Shown: positions 12,215 through 23,298 of the stretch, one piece after another
Layout: every line of letters begins with the position of its first letter
Position numbering within the stretch: the first letter of the stretch is position 1
The notes under the pieces: model-generated
What the model was told of the DNA's origin: nothing
What the model saw: only the letters and a program-made list of their open reading frames with translations
Database searches by the model: none
Assembly (NCBI GenBank): GCA_951799425.1
Contig: OX637396.1
Span: 37,874,701 to 37,938,700, forward strand
From: Ilex aquifolium
Taxonomy: Eukaryota > Streptophyta > Magnoliopsida > Aquifoliales > Aquifoliaceae
Length of the DNA: 64,000 nt
Direction of reading: 5' to 3'
Translations under genes and position numbers: made by a program

Positions 12215-14163
12215 GATATAGTGGTGTGTTTGGTTTAAGCATTAGAAATGACCGGATTAAATAATGTTGTCCATCATTTATCCATCCATCCGACCCTTTG
12301 ATTAATTATAGTGATAATCCCTCCTCACCCCATGTTTGGTTTAAGTATTAAGAAGTAGTGAATCTCACATTTATCACATCCAACATTTTGTTTAGATGAA
12401 GTATTGAATGATGATATAAATATTTAATTACTAAAAAACCCTAAAGATAAATAGTGATATTTATATCCTAGATATACTTGAAGGTAAAAATGCATTTTGA
12501 CCAAATACATCCCAATTGCACTATTTAAACCCACAAAAAATGTGGGTTTATTTAAGATGTTGTATGTAGTATTAAATATACTATTCATCCAGGCCGGTAT
12601 TATTTTTAGGTGATAATACCGAGTTTAAAATGTGTATCCAAACATGAGTACAAGAGAGATAAGGTAGGTCCGACTTTATCTTTTTCAATCCCTCTTTGCT
12701 AATACCTAAAACAAATAAAATGGTCTGTTTTTTACCGGACTAAAAAGTGAATTAGTCAAAGTGTATTGGCCAAAACATCTGAGATTAAAAAAAATAATCT
12801 AGTTCCTGATTAACTCTTTTTTTTTTTTTAATCAGTAAACTGAATAATTCATTGTTAGAGCTCACTGTATTTTCCCGCTTCACTCTCTCTCTCTGCTTCT
12901 TGCAGAGTCCTCTTGGCATATCGATATTGTTGGTTCGCAGTTCATACACACCAAATTGAGGTATATAGTGGATTTATTACCTTTCTCAATTTCTTTGATT
13001 CAATCTTAGTTTCTTGCTTTTTCTGATCATTGTTTGTGTTCATATATAGGTTCCACTATTGTAGAAACCAGAGAATTTCTCAATCATTTTTCAATTTTCC
13101 TCCAAGGTTTCGTCTCTATCGGTTTCTCTTTCCGGTAATTACTATTTTGCGTTCTACTCAACTCTAACTTTACATGGTTGCCCTAATTACTTTCTTATGG
13201 GATGTTTTACACAATGTGTTTGACTACTAAATCGCTAGGCGAAATAGGATTGACTGAAGCAATATAGAAATTGCCTGATTTTAGTGTAATTATTTTGGAT
13301 TATAACCTGAGTACTCATGGAAATTGAAGTGTGAAAAGGGTTTGATTTGGGTTATTAATTACACATGGCTATCTTTGTGTATATCAAGTATTTCAAAGTA
13401 ATTGTCTAGAGAAGAGTAATTTGTAAAATGAAATTTATAAATCATCTATGAAATGTAATAGATATGATAGTATAAGTTGGGAATGACCATCTTGAAAGAA
13501 ATTAAATGAAGTAGAATTGGAGGAATTTGAGTCCTGAGACATATCCATGGCAATCTAGGAAAATAAGATTACATATTGCGTAAAATGGCTTTCCAATCAT
13601 CTAGAAGTGATAAAAATACTATAATCATTGCCAAAAATTTTGCGGGATGATGTCTGTTTATTTTTAATTATGACCTAATAATATGTAGTTTATGAAAATC
13701 GAAATACCGTATTTATTGTGGGTCTCGCAAACGATATCTCACCACGAAACCACTTACTTCATAACCATTATTGCAAATGTGCAACAACCATAATCTTTGG
13801 ATTGAATATGTATCATGCAAATTTGATTCCAGATATGGAAAGTAATTTATTTAGGCTGCTAGAAATTTTTTGAAAATCCTTTCAACCAAGTTAGTTCCCT
13901 GAGGAGAATACCTTTGTATGTGTTTTCGCGCGCGCGCCAAATGACCGTTATTTCCATGCTTTTAAAAAATAACATAAACAACATTCATCTGAAAATATCT
14001 TAATACATAAAAAAAAAGGACTTTCATTAACAGAAACAATGTGGATCAAACAAGCAAAACACACAAATAAGAACAAAAGAGGGGTAGGGCTGTGGATTGG
14101 GGGAAGAGCTTCATCAACTGTGTCAAGTAAACAGAAACACATAACACCTATAAGCAAGATTTC
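12215..14163. other. intergenic DNA with a leader-like stretch
   Basis: At 12226-12715 the ends TTTGGTTTAAGCATTAG and (inverted) TTTGTTTTAGGTATTAG suggest another degenerate foldback element. At 12870-13140 a CT-rich stretch, a GAG/gtatat junction and a later TAG/GTTCC junction resemble a spliced plant 5' leader. No coding sequence follows on the plus strand. Alternating CG (13927-13938) occurs near the right end. Confidence 0.4.
13927..13938. repeat. alternating CG run
   Basis: A short uninterrupted CG-alternating stretch, rare in this AT-rich sequence and of the type able to adopt Z-DNA. Confidence 0.85.
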
Positions 14164-14856
14164 TTAGGGGTACATAAAGTTAGGCCCGATACCGTTACTG
14201 TTGTAACCATACGATGGAATGGTCGGGTCCCAGCCTAAGCCATATTGACTGACATTAGGTTGTATGTTCCATTGGTAATTTTGCATTGCATTCATGGGCA
14301 TCTCTGAAGCAATCTGTGTGTCTGCAACAATCTCTGCACTGCTCATTCCATGCCTCATTGTCATGCCTTGATGAGGAAGAATTTCCTCCTTAAGTGAATT
14401 GATCCTCCTCGCAATGTCCCTTATGTTCTGGTCGACGAACCATCCCATTTCAGTCAAATCGTAAAAGCTGAAACTGCGAGACCATTCACCAGCCAAGCAC
14501 TGGAACATTACATTCGTCATTTCCTTATGCTGATTCTCCTTGTGTTGTTTCCTCAGTTTTTCCTCTGTTTTCCTGATCCTTTCTTTGGTGAAACTTTCCT
14601 GGTTTGCCATTTTCCTGCCTTGATCCCAGTCAGGTAAGTTTTTGAACTTTGCAATCACACATTGAGCCCCCAGAGGCGAAGGCCAAACCTCGGGATCATG
14701 GCTGTACGGACTTAGGATGATTGCACATGCATCAACTCCACATAGGGTGCTAAGCTCGTTCACCTTCTTCATCATACCTTTCTTCCTTTTCTTGAAGGAG
14801 GCTTTCCTTTCAGAATCATTTGGAATATATGCAAGGGTCACTTTCTTCCTAGTCAT
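14164..14856 (-). CDS. type I (M-gamma) MADS-box transcription factor, AGL80-like
   Basis: An intronless gene of 230 residues. The ATG at 14856 is chosen because the MADS domain begins directly there (MTRKKVTLAYIPND); the frame stays open 34 codons upstream, but that extension overlaps the TATA box. The MADS domain spans about 1-60, with the basic helix FKKRKKGMMKKVNELSTLCG (21-40) and the M-gamma signature DACAIILSPY then EVWPS (42-60). A predicted helical, charged region follows at about 85-115. No K domain is present. The C-terminus is rich in Met, Asn, Gln and Tyr. Type I M-gamma factors act in the nucleus, dimerise with M-alpha partners and mostly function in central cell, endosperm and female gametophyte development. 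Lack of introns is normal for type I. Orthology to AGL80 itself is not proven, since this subfamily expands lineage by lineage. Confidence 0.93.
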   Translation of the reverse strand: MTRKKVTLAYIPNDSERKASFKKRKKGMMKKVNELSTLCGVDACAIILSPYSHDPEVWPSPLGAQCVIAKFKNLPDWDQGRKMANQESFTKERIRKTEEKLRKQHKENQHKEMTNVMFQCLAGEWSRSFSFYDLTEMGWFVDQNIRDIARRINSLKEEILPHQGMTMRHGMSSAEIVADTQIASEMPMNAMQNYQWNIQPNVSQYGLGWDPTIPSYGYNSNGIGPNFMYP

Positions 14857-14932
14857 GGCTGGGGATGACTCAGAGGAAGAAAATATGACTAGAGCATGTA
14901 GATGGTGGGCTTTTATGTCCCCTAATAGGCCA

Positions 14933-14941
14933 ATATATATA
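14933..14941 (-). promoter_or_regulatory. TATA box of the MADS-box gene
   Basis: On the minus strand TATATATA lies about 77-85 bases before the start codon at 14856, a usual spacing for a short plant leader. Confidence 0.55.
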
Positions 14942-15503
14942 GTGCTGGAGACCTTCAATTATGTATGTTAGAAGAATTTGAATTTGTGTTGCCAGATATG
15001 TATATTAGTCGTACGTATTAATTGTCATACTATGATTAATTTGAATGGGTGGCATTTATTTGGACAACAGAATATTGGATTCACATTATTTTGCTGATCT
15101 GGTATATCTATGATAAGTTTTGGCCTCTATCTTGGTAGGTTCATTCTAAGTGTAATCAGAACTTTCAAAAATAACAATTGATTTGGTGATATTGGGTGTT
15201 TACCTCTTGTTTTACTTCCCTTTTACATGGAAAGGTGTTGGTCAAAGTTCCGTTGCAGAGTATTAGAGGCTTATCTTTGAATTTTTTCTGCATTAAAGAA
15301 TTTACCTTTTGTTAATGTTTATGTTTTGGTAATAACTAAAATGTATATTAAAGTGTATTGACAGTGATAGATTCGAATGATGGGTTCTCAGGTTGACTCC
15401 TTGTCATAGACCGTTTAGTGATTCTTATCTATGGCTCACCCTCACATTAACTTCATTATCTTTAATTTTCTTATCTGTGCCTCTCTGTCATTTAAGTATA
15501 TTT

Positions 15504-15509
<6 letters not shown>

Positions 15510-15542
<33 letters not shown>
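15510..15542. repeat. (GA)16 microsatellite
   Basis: Uninterrupted GA dinucleotides, probably length-polymorphic. Confidence 0.95.
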
Positions 15543-15546
<4 letters not shown>

Positions 15547-15882
15547 TAGATTATTCTCCACATTTATGTTTAGAGAAATATGTCGGGTCCGTCACGTCTG
15601 TCGTGTCACGGTTCCTGAAATTTAGATTCTATTTATTTGATTATACTCGTCAAAGCCGTTGTAGCATATATAGTTGACCTAGCGCTGGGATGAGGAAGGT
15701 GCTTATTTCCAAATCAATTTCAGATTCTACTGAATGAACAGTCCACCCCCCGGGTGGTGGCGGGCGAGTGATTACCTTAATAGATAATGTAATAATTTGG
15801 GCATTATTTATTTAAACTAAGATTGCTTCTTTATGATTGGTGCGTCAAGGTTTAGGTCATAGACGCAATCTCACTGCCGCAT

Positions 15883-15911
15883 GGGGGGGGGGGGGGGGGT
15901 GGGGGTGGGGG
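15883..15911. repeat. poly-G tract
   Basis: Seventeen G residues followed by T-interrupted G blocks. Potential quadruplex former and a likely site of sequencing length error. Confidence 0.9.
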
Positions 15912-17047
15912 TGACATTAATGCCACGTTCATCTGGCCCTCCTTAATCCTTTCATTGACGAGTATCTCATGGTTTGATTTATCAAGTAGAAGACTTGTTA
16001 TTCCATTTATTTTAACATTGGACATTTGCAATTCAAGTTGCAACTTCCTTTTCGGAACGAGCAACGTTATCACCGTCATCTGAAACTCTGTTCCATCACA
16101 ACCTCCATCTCTTACCTCCCAGTTGATTTTTCTTGTGAATTCTTTGTTTTTTATGCGATTTCTCAGATTTTTTTGACGTTTGATTTTTTGGGGTCAAAAC
16201 CAGTCTTGGCTTTGAGTCTACAAGGAGATTTTTCAGGTTGAGACATTAGACAGAACTACTTGTTTTGTTTCAACTTTCACAGATGAAAGAGTTCTTGTTT
16301 CCTAGGCTACCCCAAAAAAAGCTTGATTGGTGACCCAATGAGGCAATATGCTTGAGGCTCTGTACATGAGAATTAGATTACAAGAACTTGATGTTTGGCT
16401 ATACATCCGAAAGTATGCGTAGGTAATTGTACATTTACATGGCGAGTGGCGCTTAATTTTTTGAATTCTTTTGCAAGATGAACCTTTAATGTTTCGGCAT
16501 ATTCATATCTAATAACGCGGTTTTTTCCCCGATTCTTGGAGAGAGGATCCATCAATGTACCTAAGTAGGCTGATCTATCCTCCTGAACTTATACATAAGA
16601 TGACCCTTCCAAATTGTTAAGCTGGTAGTTTATATAGGAATTTCATGGAAATGTATGATGATAGGATTGATTGGATCGTGTCTCGTGTTTTAGTTTTATA
16701 AATTGTGTCGTCTTAAAATTGACTCAATTGATATTGAAATAAATTTATGTTGCCCACTAACACTTTGATTCCAAAACGAAAATAAAAATAAAAATTATTA
16801 GTGTAGTAGTATTTACAAAATACCACTCTCTTATTATTGAGATTTTGCATACAATTCCCTTTCTAATACACCCCATATATAAATGCATTGGAGATTTCGT
16901 ATGATAGAAACAAAATCTTTTGGTCATGATATTAAAAAGATTGTGATATTTTGGGGGAATTTCTCAACAAAAGATTTTCCTAATCTGGCCCCCTATGAAA
17001 AGGTCAAAACAGTTACACTCAAAGAAGAGAAATTGTTTTTTTTTTTT

Positions 17048-17063
17048 GGGGGGGGGGGGGGGG
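17048..17063. repeat. poly-T/poly-G homopolymer junction
   Basis: A T run passes directly into sixteen G residues, immediately before the tandem duplication at 17064. Confidence 0.9.
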
Positions 17064-17399
17064 TTTCTTAATCACCATTGTATTTGTTGCATTTTCGAAG
17101 CAATATGAAATTACTGGATTAGAATTGATAGATTTTCAATTCAAATTGAGAGCGAACAATACTCTAACATAGAAAATAAATTTGTCGGGTTATTGTCAAA
17201 TACGAACAACTCGATTTCAACAACAGGGGGGGTTCTTAATCACCATTGTATTTGTTGCATTTTCGAAACAATATGAAATTACCGGATTAGAATTGATAGA
17301 TTTTCAATTCAAATTGAGAGCGAACGATACTCTAACATAGATAATAAATTTGTCGGGTTGTTGTCAAATACGAATAACTCGATTTCACCAACAAATGCC
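17064..17399. repeat. 168-bp tandem duplication
   Basis: The stretch starting CTTAATCACCATTGTATTTG at 17067 recurs at 17235 with only a few substitutions across the full 168-bp period. The second copy is also preceded by a short G run. Confidence 0.9.
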
Positions 17400-17563
17400 T
17401 ATTTAGTCAATGTTATATGTAGAAAATGTATGTTTACTTATTTATTAATCAGATATCGTACAAATCATTGGAGAATTAGAAGCTCTTTTTTTTTTTTTGC
17501 TTGATTTTACTAGCCTACAGATGAAATCGATGATTAGTTTATCAGTAATGTTATGTTTATCAA

Positions 17564-17692
17564 GTTTTTTACTAAGTTTTTTATCTCAAGTGATGAGGTA
17601 CAATTTTCATTATTGAATATTAATGGGACCCATTTATTTGATGGTGAAAATTGTGCCACATCACTTGAGATAAAAAAAACTTAGTAAAAAAT
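17564..17692. mobile_element. small MITE-like foldback
   Basis: Left arm TTTTTTACTAAGTTTTTTAT (from 17565) and the rest of the arm to about 17608 pair with the inverted right arm at about 17641-17691 over some 45 bp with few mismatches. The loop is about 30 bp. No clear target duplication was found. Confidence 0.6.
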
Positions 17693-18121
17693 CTCGGTCA
17701 ACATAGCAATGTTGTTAGTTTATAAGGGGGCCAATGAGTGATAGGTTTGGTCAAGAAAAAAAAATTATAATACGAGATTTCAGGTTCATGGGTTATACGT
17801 GTCAACCTGTGAATGAGACGATTAATCAATTTGTCTGACTAGTTAAGACATTTGACATAAGTAATTGAATGAGTCGAACAATGATTTAACTACTAAATGC
17901 ACCTAAAATAACACAATCCGAAATAACAAATAATATCATCAAAATTTATCATACTCGAGGTCCGTTATTGCTACATTATAAGCAGCTAGTGCCTAAAAAT
18001 ATTACATTACATTGCATGTCAAACCACTCAAAATTCAAATGAACTTATAGATAAATTCAGGATAAAAGTAACAAAAACATAAGGATAGCTGCTCTGATTG
18101 TTCTTCAACATAACACTAGCT

Positions 18122-19125
18122 TCAGAGAAGGTTGTTAGTTGGAGGACCCCCTGCAGCGTTAGAGGTATAGCCCGTTCCAGCGGCGGCAGACCCGAGGTTA
18201 CCGGTGTTCTGGCCATAGGGGTCCTGTGCACCGCCACCATAAGGGTTGTCAGTGGTGGCGCCAAGGTGACTCGGATCGCGGCCATAAGGGTCCTGCATGC
18301 CCTCCCCATATTGCTGGTCAGTGTAGTGTGTCTGCTTTGCCTCTTGCTGTGCTATTTTTTCTGCAGCTTTGCTAACATGAAGATCCATTGCAGCTTCAGC
18401 CTCTCTTGCTAGTCTAACCTCGTGTGCAACCTGAACCCTGGTTTTGGCCACCTCTTTCTCTGCCTATGGAATGTGAATTCATATAATTCCCAACACATCA
18501 ATTTTCTAGTTAATCTTAAAAGAGTCTACTCTAGTCGATATTCAAATCCCTCCAATATCATTTTCATTCGATTTACTGGAAGACTCGCTTATATAGTAGT
18601 GAATTATGTTTGAACTTACTGTGGGTGATCTCTTTTTAAGGAAAATTTAGGAGGACCAAAATGTATTCGTGAAGATTCAAACCCATCTAGACGTGATCAC
18701 TACTAAATATTGTGCCTTTTTGTACAACAATTCTTTTCATAAAATCGAACATGAATAAGATGTTATAAATAAGGTGAAACAATATGTAAGCAAGCAAAGT
18801 TCATACTAAGAAACTACAGAATAAACACGTAGATTAAGATTTTTCTTATTGTATTTCTTTCAAAATTTTAGAATAGTAGGTCGTGTGTCAGTGATTCGGG
18901 TGGTAGAATGACAATCATTAATTCAATTAAGATCCCACTATATACAAACGGATGATCTATTAATACATGATGGTTGATCATATATAATGAATCCGACTTA
19001 AATTTAATGAAGTATTGTCGGTGAAAATCATTTGTTTTTGTTGTTACCTTTTCTTCCTCCTTTGCCTCAGCCTTGGCTTTGCGCATTGCCCCCATATCAT
19101 TCAACTTTTCCTTGATAGCCTGCAT
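18122..19125 (-). CDS. late embryogenesis abundant protein, LEA_1 (group 1/4) family
   Basis: Two exons, 19125-19048 and 18463-18122, joined at a GT/AG intron in phase 0, encode 139 residues. The N-terminal about 70 residues (MQAIKEKLNDMGAM, then Ala/Lys/Glu-rich) match the LEA_1 domain: highly charged, amphipathic-helix-forming and without Cys or Trp. The C-terminal half is Gly/Asn/Pro/Tyr-rich and contains repeats of the type QDPYG at 83-87 and 106-110, with a related NPYGG at 99-103. LEA_1 proteins are intrinsically disordered in water, gain helix on drying, and protect membranes and enzymes during seed desiccation and water stress. An exon break after the first about 25 codons is usual in this family. 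It is related to the Arabidopsis LEA6/LEA18/LEA46 group; the specific orthologue is not assigned. Confidence 0.92.
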
Positions 19126-19199
19126 ATTGTTTCTCTCTCTTAATTTTCCCTCAGTTTAACTGTGATTCTTGGTGGGCTAGAATGCTTTGATACAAAACC

Positions 19200-19210
19200 C
19201 ATATATATAG
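19200..19210 (-). promoter_or_regulatory. TATA box of the LEA gene
   Basis: CTATATATAT on the minus strand lies about 75-85 bases before the start codon. A second CTATATAG lies some 20 bases further upstream. Confidence 0.55.
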
Positions 19211-19382
19211 ACCCTGCTATATAGAGAGGTTTCAGTCGTATAAATTGTCCTCAATACCCTATTAATGTGCTTTGATTTGAACGAGTTTGGTTTTGAACTA
19301 GTGGTCAGAAGAGAGTGTTCCTCAGAAATATAGGCCAAAAATAATTACTACAGATCCAAGACCAGCAATATGTGGTTACAAC

Positions 19383-19833
19383 TAGAGGTGACAAATGAGC
19401 GGGTTAAGTTGGTTATGAGTTGGGTGCAAAATAAATTCAATCCGTTTTCAACCCGCTTAATAAAACGGGTTGTAATGGGTTAGGTCATATCGGGTTCGGT
19501 TAAACTCATTAACCCATAAAATAATTAAATTTTTTAATATTAACACATTAATACATAAAAAATACACACACTAATACATCAAACATATGCACACATATAC
19601 TAACACACAAAAAACACAAACACATTTATTTTATTACTTGTATTATTTAATAGAAAGATAAATACTCAACCTAGTAGGTATTCATTTGTAATTTATATTA
19701 ACCTATTTAATTAAAATGAATTCTATTACCCAATTCATTTAGAACCTGCATTAATTAATATAGGTATTCAACCAATTTATTTATGGGTGAATTGAACGGG
19801 TTAATGGATAATGGGTTACGATTGTCATCTCTA
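19383..19833. mobile_element. hAT-like miniature element with perfect 8-bp target duplication
   Basis: Terminal repeats TAGAGGTGACAA and (inverted) TAGAGATGACAA are bounded on both sides by GTTACAAC (19375-19382 and 19834-19841). The interior has words such as GCGGGTTAAGT and AACGGGTTAATGG but no coding region. Its right part and flank are also present at about 29165-29280, inside a segmental duplicate. Confidence 0.8.
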
Positions 19834-20088
19834 GTTACAACGTACAACTATTTCTAAGGGATATTGATTCATTTAATTGTTAGTAATCAACTAATGTTGC
19901 TAATTCTCCCAAACCATACATCAAGATGGGCAATTTTTGACACCAACTATTAATTCTATATAAAATCGATGTGAAGTCATTGGGTATATCTCTATCTATT
20001 CTTAAAGAGGTTGGTTACCAATTGGAATTACCCACGAAACCCACTTAATAAAAGGGTAGTATATAATCTGATGTGATATAACAATTAT

Positions 20089-20807
20089 TAGGGGTGTTCA
20101 TGGATTGGGTTGGCCCACAAGACCCGTTATCTGACTCGAAAAAATAACGTCAAAATTTAATAAGCCCGATAGTTAATTTACTCGAACTCGAGTTCAATAT
20201 CCTTCAAGAGAGGGTTTGATCTTGCTCCTAAGTCCATTATCCGGCCCAAAATTCAGCCCATTAACCCACCCACAAACGGCCCAAGAATCAACCAGCTCAG
20301 CCCACACCGCCTGCCCAACCGCCCATCCACCCCCTTTTTTTGAAAAAAAAAAAAAATGACTATTGAAAGTCAGGTGGCATATTCTTTTTTTAAAAAAGTT
20401 AATTTAGGGTATTATTCGTCATTCATTATTTACTTAAATACTAAATAATTCTTCTCAAATAAAATTATTAATTATTTACTTTTTGTCCATTTTGACTCTA
20501 TTTTTAATTTAAAAATATAAAACACTAAGTTGTAAACTTTTTAAATGAAGATGTATCTTAGACCAAAAAAAAATGAAGATGTATCTTAGACCAAAAAAAA
20601 AATGAAGATGTATATATATATATATACATACACACATAAAGGCCCTCCCAGTGAGTGGCGGGTTTGGTTGCGAATAGTCTATTCCTACCTAAAGTTCGAT
20701 CCGGCCCGCTCGATAACTCACTTGGGGTAAGGGTTTAGACCTATCTTACTCAGGTCTTACCTGGAAAAAATTTCACGGGCTTAATCCGGCTTGGCCCATG
20801 TCCCCTA
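20089..20807. mobile_element. hAT-like element with in-window empty site
   Basis: Ends TAGGGGTGTTCATGG and (inverted) TAGGGGACATGGGCC are flanked by ACAATTAT (20081-20088) and ACAATTAC (20808-20815). The segmental duplicate has the unoccupied site ACAATTAC at 29561-29568, with matching sequence on both sides. This directly supports insertion and dates it after the duplication. Confidence 0.85.
20544..20610. repeat. 28/29-bp tandem repeat, about 2.3 copies
   Basis: AATGAAGATGTATCTTAGAC plus an A-run is repeated inside the element at 20089-20807. Confidence 0.85.
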
Positions 20808-20970
20808 ACAATTACTAGCATATTCATCGATCTATTAAGAAATCGATATGAACTAACGACTTTGGATTTAGCCGTGATGAGTTCATGTTATTATAGGGTT
20901 GATTCGCTAAACCTACTTCATTAGCATGTTGTGTATAAATTGAGTCAATTTTAACATACATTGTAAAGAT

Positions 20971-21116
20971 GAGTTAATTGTAAAAATTTTAGAAGTGCAA
21001 GGGACAAATTGTTGATTTTAGATCATTTGATTTTAAATTTGAGTTAATTATTTCCCAAATCCTAAAGATATGAGTTAATTGTAAAAATTTTAGAAGTGCA
21101 AGGGACAAATTGTTGA
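20971..21116. repeat. duplicated 45-bp word at 101-bp spacing
   Basis: GAGTTAATTGTAAAAATTTT and the following about 25 bases occur at 20971 and again at 21072. Confidence 0.85.
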
Positions 21117-21484
21117 AATTGAAACTAGAGGGAGCCGATTGCAACATGATCCAAACTTAAAGAGAGCAAATTGTAAGTAACCCTAAATAAAATTGCTATC
21201 GCTTCTCATCAAAAAGAAGAAGAAAAATGCATTAGGCCCCTGATCTAATAAGGCCTCAAACAAACCATGTGAAACTCTCACGATATCAATGTCTACGTTT
21301 TCTTTTTGGGTATATTACTATAGATATAGATATAATGTCCATTCTGGCAAAAAGAAAATAGGGAGAGCTGGAAATAGCAAGATAACAATGAAAGACATGC
21401 CTATAACCTCGTTTTATTTTACAAGTATTTATGACTTTCCTCTTTCTCATTCTTCCTTGAGAACCAAGTTTTAAATCTCATGAT

Positions 21485-21768
21485 GGTGGGGCGATGGGGG
21501 TGATGGTGGTTGTGGAGTGGTTTCAAACATTACTTTTTTTAAAAAAATATTTATGAGAAATTATAAGTATTAAAAACACTTTTAAAAAGTCACCCCAAAC
21601 ACACTCCAAACACACCCTTAGGGACATATTTTTCTTATTAAATATGGAGTGTTAATATTAGCCGTCGGATTAACTTTAAAGTAAAATTGAAAGAGATCTC
21701 AACCGCGAATAACAAAAGTCATTTTATTTATCGATTGGAATTTAAATTGTAAGCTACTTTATTATATA
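21485..21768 (-). mobile_element. truncated Helitron 5' part, nested next to a full copy
   Basis: Read on the minus strand this begins TATATAATAAAGTAGC (missing its terminal TC) and follows the Helitron 5' sequence through the conserved CGCGGTTGAGATCTC block to a short GGN stretch near 21485-21515. There is no 3' hairpin or CTAG end. It abuts the 3' end of the complete copy head-to-tail. Confidence 0.7.
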
Positions 21769-22442
21769 CTAGTTATAACCTGTGCCTGAAGGCACAGAGT
21801 AATAAAAAATGGTAAACAATAAACATATTTGTATTCATATCCTAAATCAAATCACACACATAGAGGAGAGATAAATGAATTTAAGCATCGGTTCTAGTAA
21901 GAGTGAGAGGTGGTGGTGGTAGGAGACGGTGATGGTTGTGATGGGTGGCAATGACCATGGTGGTGGTGGTGGCAGTGGTGTCGGTGGTGGCAGTGACGGT
22001 GGTGGTGGGGGTGGCGATGGTGGTGGCGGCGGCGATGGCGATGGAGGCGACGGCGACGACGGCAGCGGTGGTGGTGGCGGCGATGGCTATGACGATGGCG
22101 GTGGTGGCGGCGACGGCGGCAGTGGTTGTGGCGATGGTGGTGGTGATGATGGGGGTGGTGGCAGTGGCGATAATGGCGGCGGCGACGGCGACGGCGGTAG
22201 AGGTAGTGGTGAGACGGTTTCAAATACTATTTTTTTTTTTTAAAGTACTTATGAGAAATAATTTTTAAAAGTACTTTTAAAAAGTCACTCCAAACACACC
22301 ATTAGGGACCTAGTTTTCCTATTAAATTTAGTGTGTTAATATTAGCCGTTAGATTAAATTTAAAGTGATCTCAACCGCGAATAGTAAAAGTCATTTTGTT
22401 TATCTTTTGAGATTTGAATTGTAAGCTACTTTATTATATAGA
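21769..22442 (-). mobile_element. non-autonomous Helitron with GGN-repeat core
   Basis: On the minus strand the element begins TCTATATAATAAAG at 22442 after host A and ends CTAG at 21769 before host T. A perfect 7-bp hairpin with a 4-nt loop, CTGTGCC-TTCA-GGCACAG (21797-21780), stands 7 nt before CTAG, exactly the Helitron 3' arrangement. The core 21901-22215 is GGN trinucleotides. Both ends match the plus-strand element at 10505-11571. It carries no transposase. Confidence 0.9.
21901..22215. repeat. (GGN)n trinucleotide-rich tract
   Basis: About 315 bases of GGT, GGC and GAT words, the reverse complement in character of 10745-11450. Gly-rich or His-rich open frames here reflect composition only. 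Confidence 0.95.
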
Positions 22443-22459
22443 TATTTTATAAGATTTAA

Positions 22460-23298
22460 TTTGCACTTTTAATGTCATTGAATGGTCGCCAAGTGGCCCG
22501 AAAGGTTAACTGCCATTAAGTGATTCCGTGTATTCAAAGATTATTGTGAGGGGCACAAAATAAAATAAAATAAAATAAAAGTGAAAAATATAACAAAATT
22601 TAGTAATTGGATATAATGTTTTAATTATAATTACTATAATTCATTATAATTATTGAATTGACGGTGTATCCAATCAAACTTTTAAATTTGGTGTTACTTC
22701 AACGGTTATAATTAAGTTACATTGGATTAACCGTAGATCCCAATAACATTATTCTTACAATAATTACAGTGAGATATTTTAATTTTTAAAAGTACAAAAT
22801 AAAATTTTTAAATTTCTGGGGTCAAAGCGTCATTTGCCATTTTAAGAAAAGAACGTATTGTGGTGAAAATTTATTGGTCAAAATGGCAGAAATGACCTCA
22901 CTATTTTACCCAATTTATCATTCCAACCTGCCACCGCCTCCTCTTCTCCACTGAAGCCACTAACCACCCTTCACCTTCTCTATTACTCCCCAATTAATTC
23001 ACTCCTCCACATAACTTTAACCCATAATTAGCAATCTTAAACCATCTCAAAACCCAATAACGGCTCTTAATACTTCCTTCAAAACCCCACCACCACCATG
23101 TCTGCCATCTTTAGCAAATTACAAATACACTTATTCACAGAGACCCCAAAACACAAACACAACGTGTTCTTGTGTGTGGATATATATAAGGCATTATTGA
23201 GCTCACATTTCTCAACTAAGTTTAGCAATTTTTTTCTAAAAATGTTGAAAACAGAGCCAAACCAACCCAAACAGAGCCAGAATTAGAATACCCTTAAA
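22460..23298 (+). repeat. upstream block of the peptide-gene unit, copy 1
   Basis: This non-coding block recurs at about 34340-34884 and 40140-40944, in each case upstream of a peptide-gene copy. It includes GGCCCGAAAGGTTAACTGCC, an (AAAAT)n run at about 22560 and a TATA-like GGATATATATAAGG near 23178. Here it is separated from its gene by the hAT insertion at 23299. Confidence 0.75.

Larger units (their letters stand above)
14957..18121. other. AT-rich intergenic DNA with simple repeats
   Basis: No gene was identified. The region carries a (GA)n run, two poly-G tracts, a 168-bp tandem duplication and a foldback element, each listed separately. The short frame that spans the poly-G tract at 15883 is a composition artefact. 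Confidence 0.6.
19730..21484. repeat. segmental duplicate, left copy
   Basis: From the right part of the 19383 element to the CTCATGAT at 21478-21484 this block aligns with about 29165-30031. It differs by a 719-bp transposon insertion and smaller indels. The copies share stretches such as AAGATGGGCAATTTTTGACA and ATAGGGAGAGCTGGAAATA. Confidence 0.8.

Noticed and set aside
14857-14958. N-terminal extension of 34 codons to the MADS-box frame
   Set aside because: The extension would start upstream of the TATA box, while the MADS domain begins exactly at the downstream ATG.
18028-18309. Minus-strand frame of 93 codons overlapping the LEA gene
   Set aside because: It is a shadow in another frame of the Gly/Pro-rich LEA C-terminus.
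21894-22268. Gly-rich and His/Arg-rich frames on both strands
   Set aside because: Composition artefact of the GGN repeat in the second Helitron.
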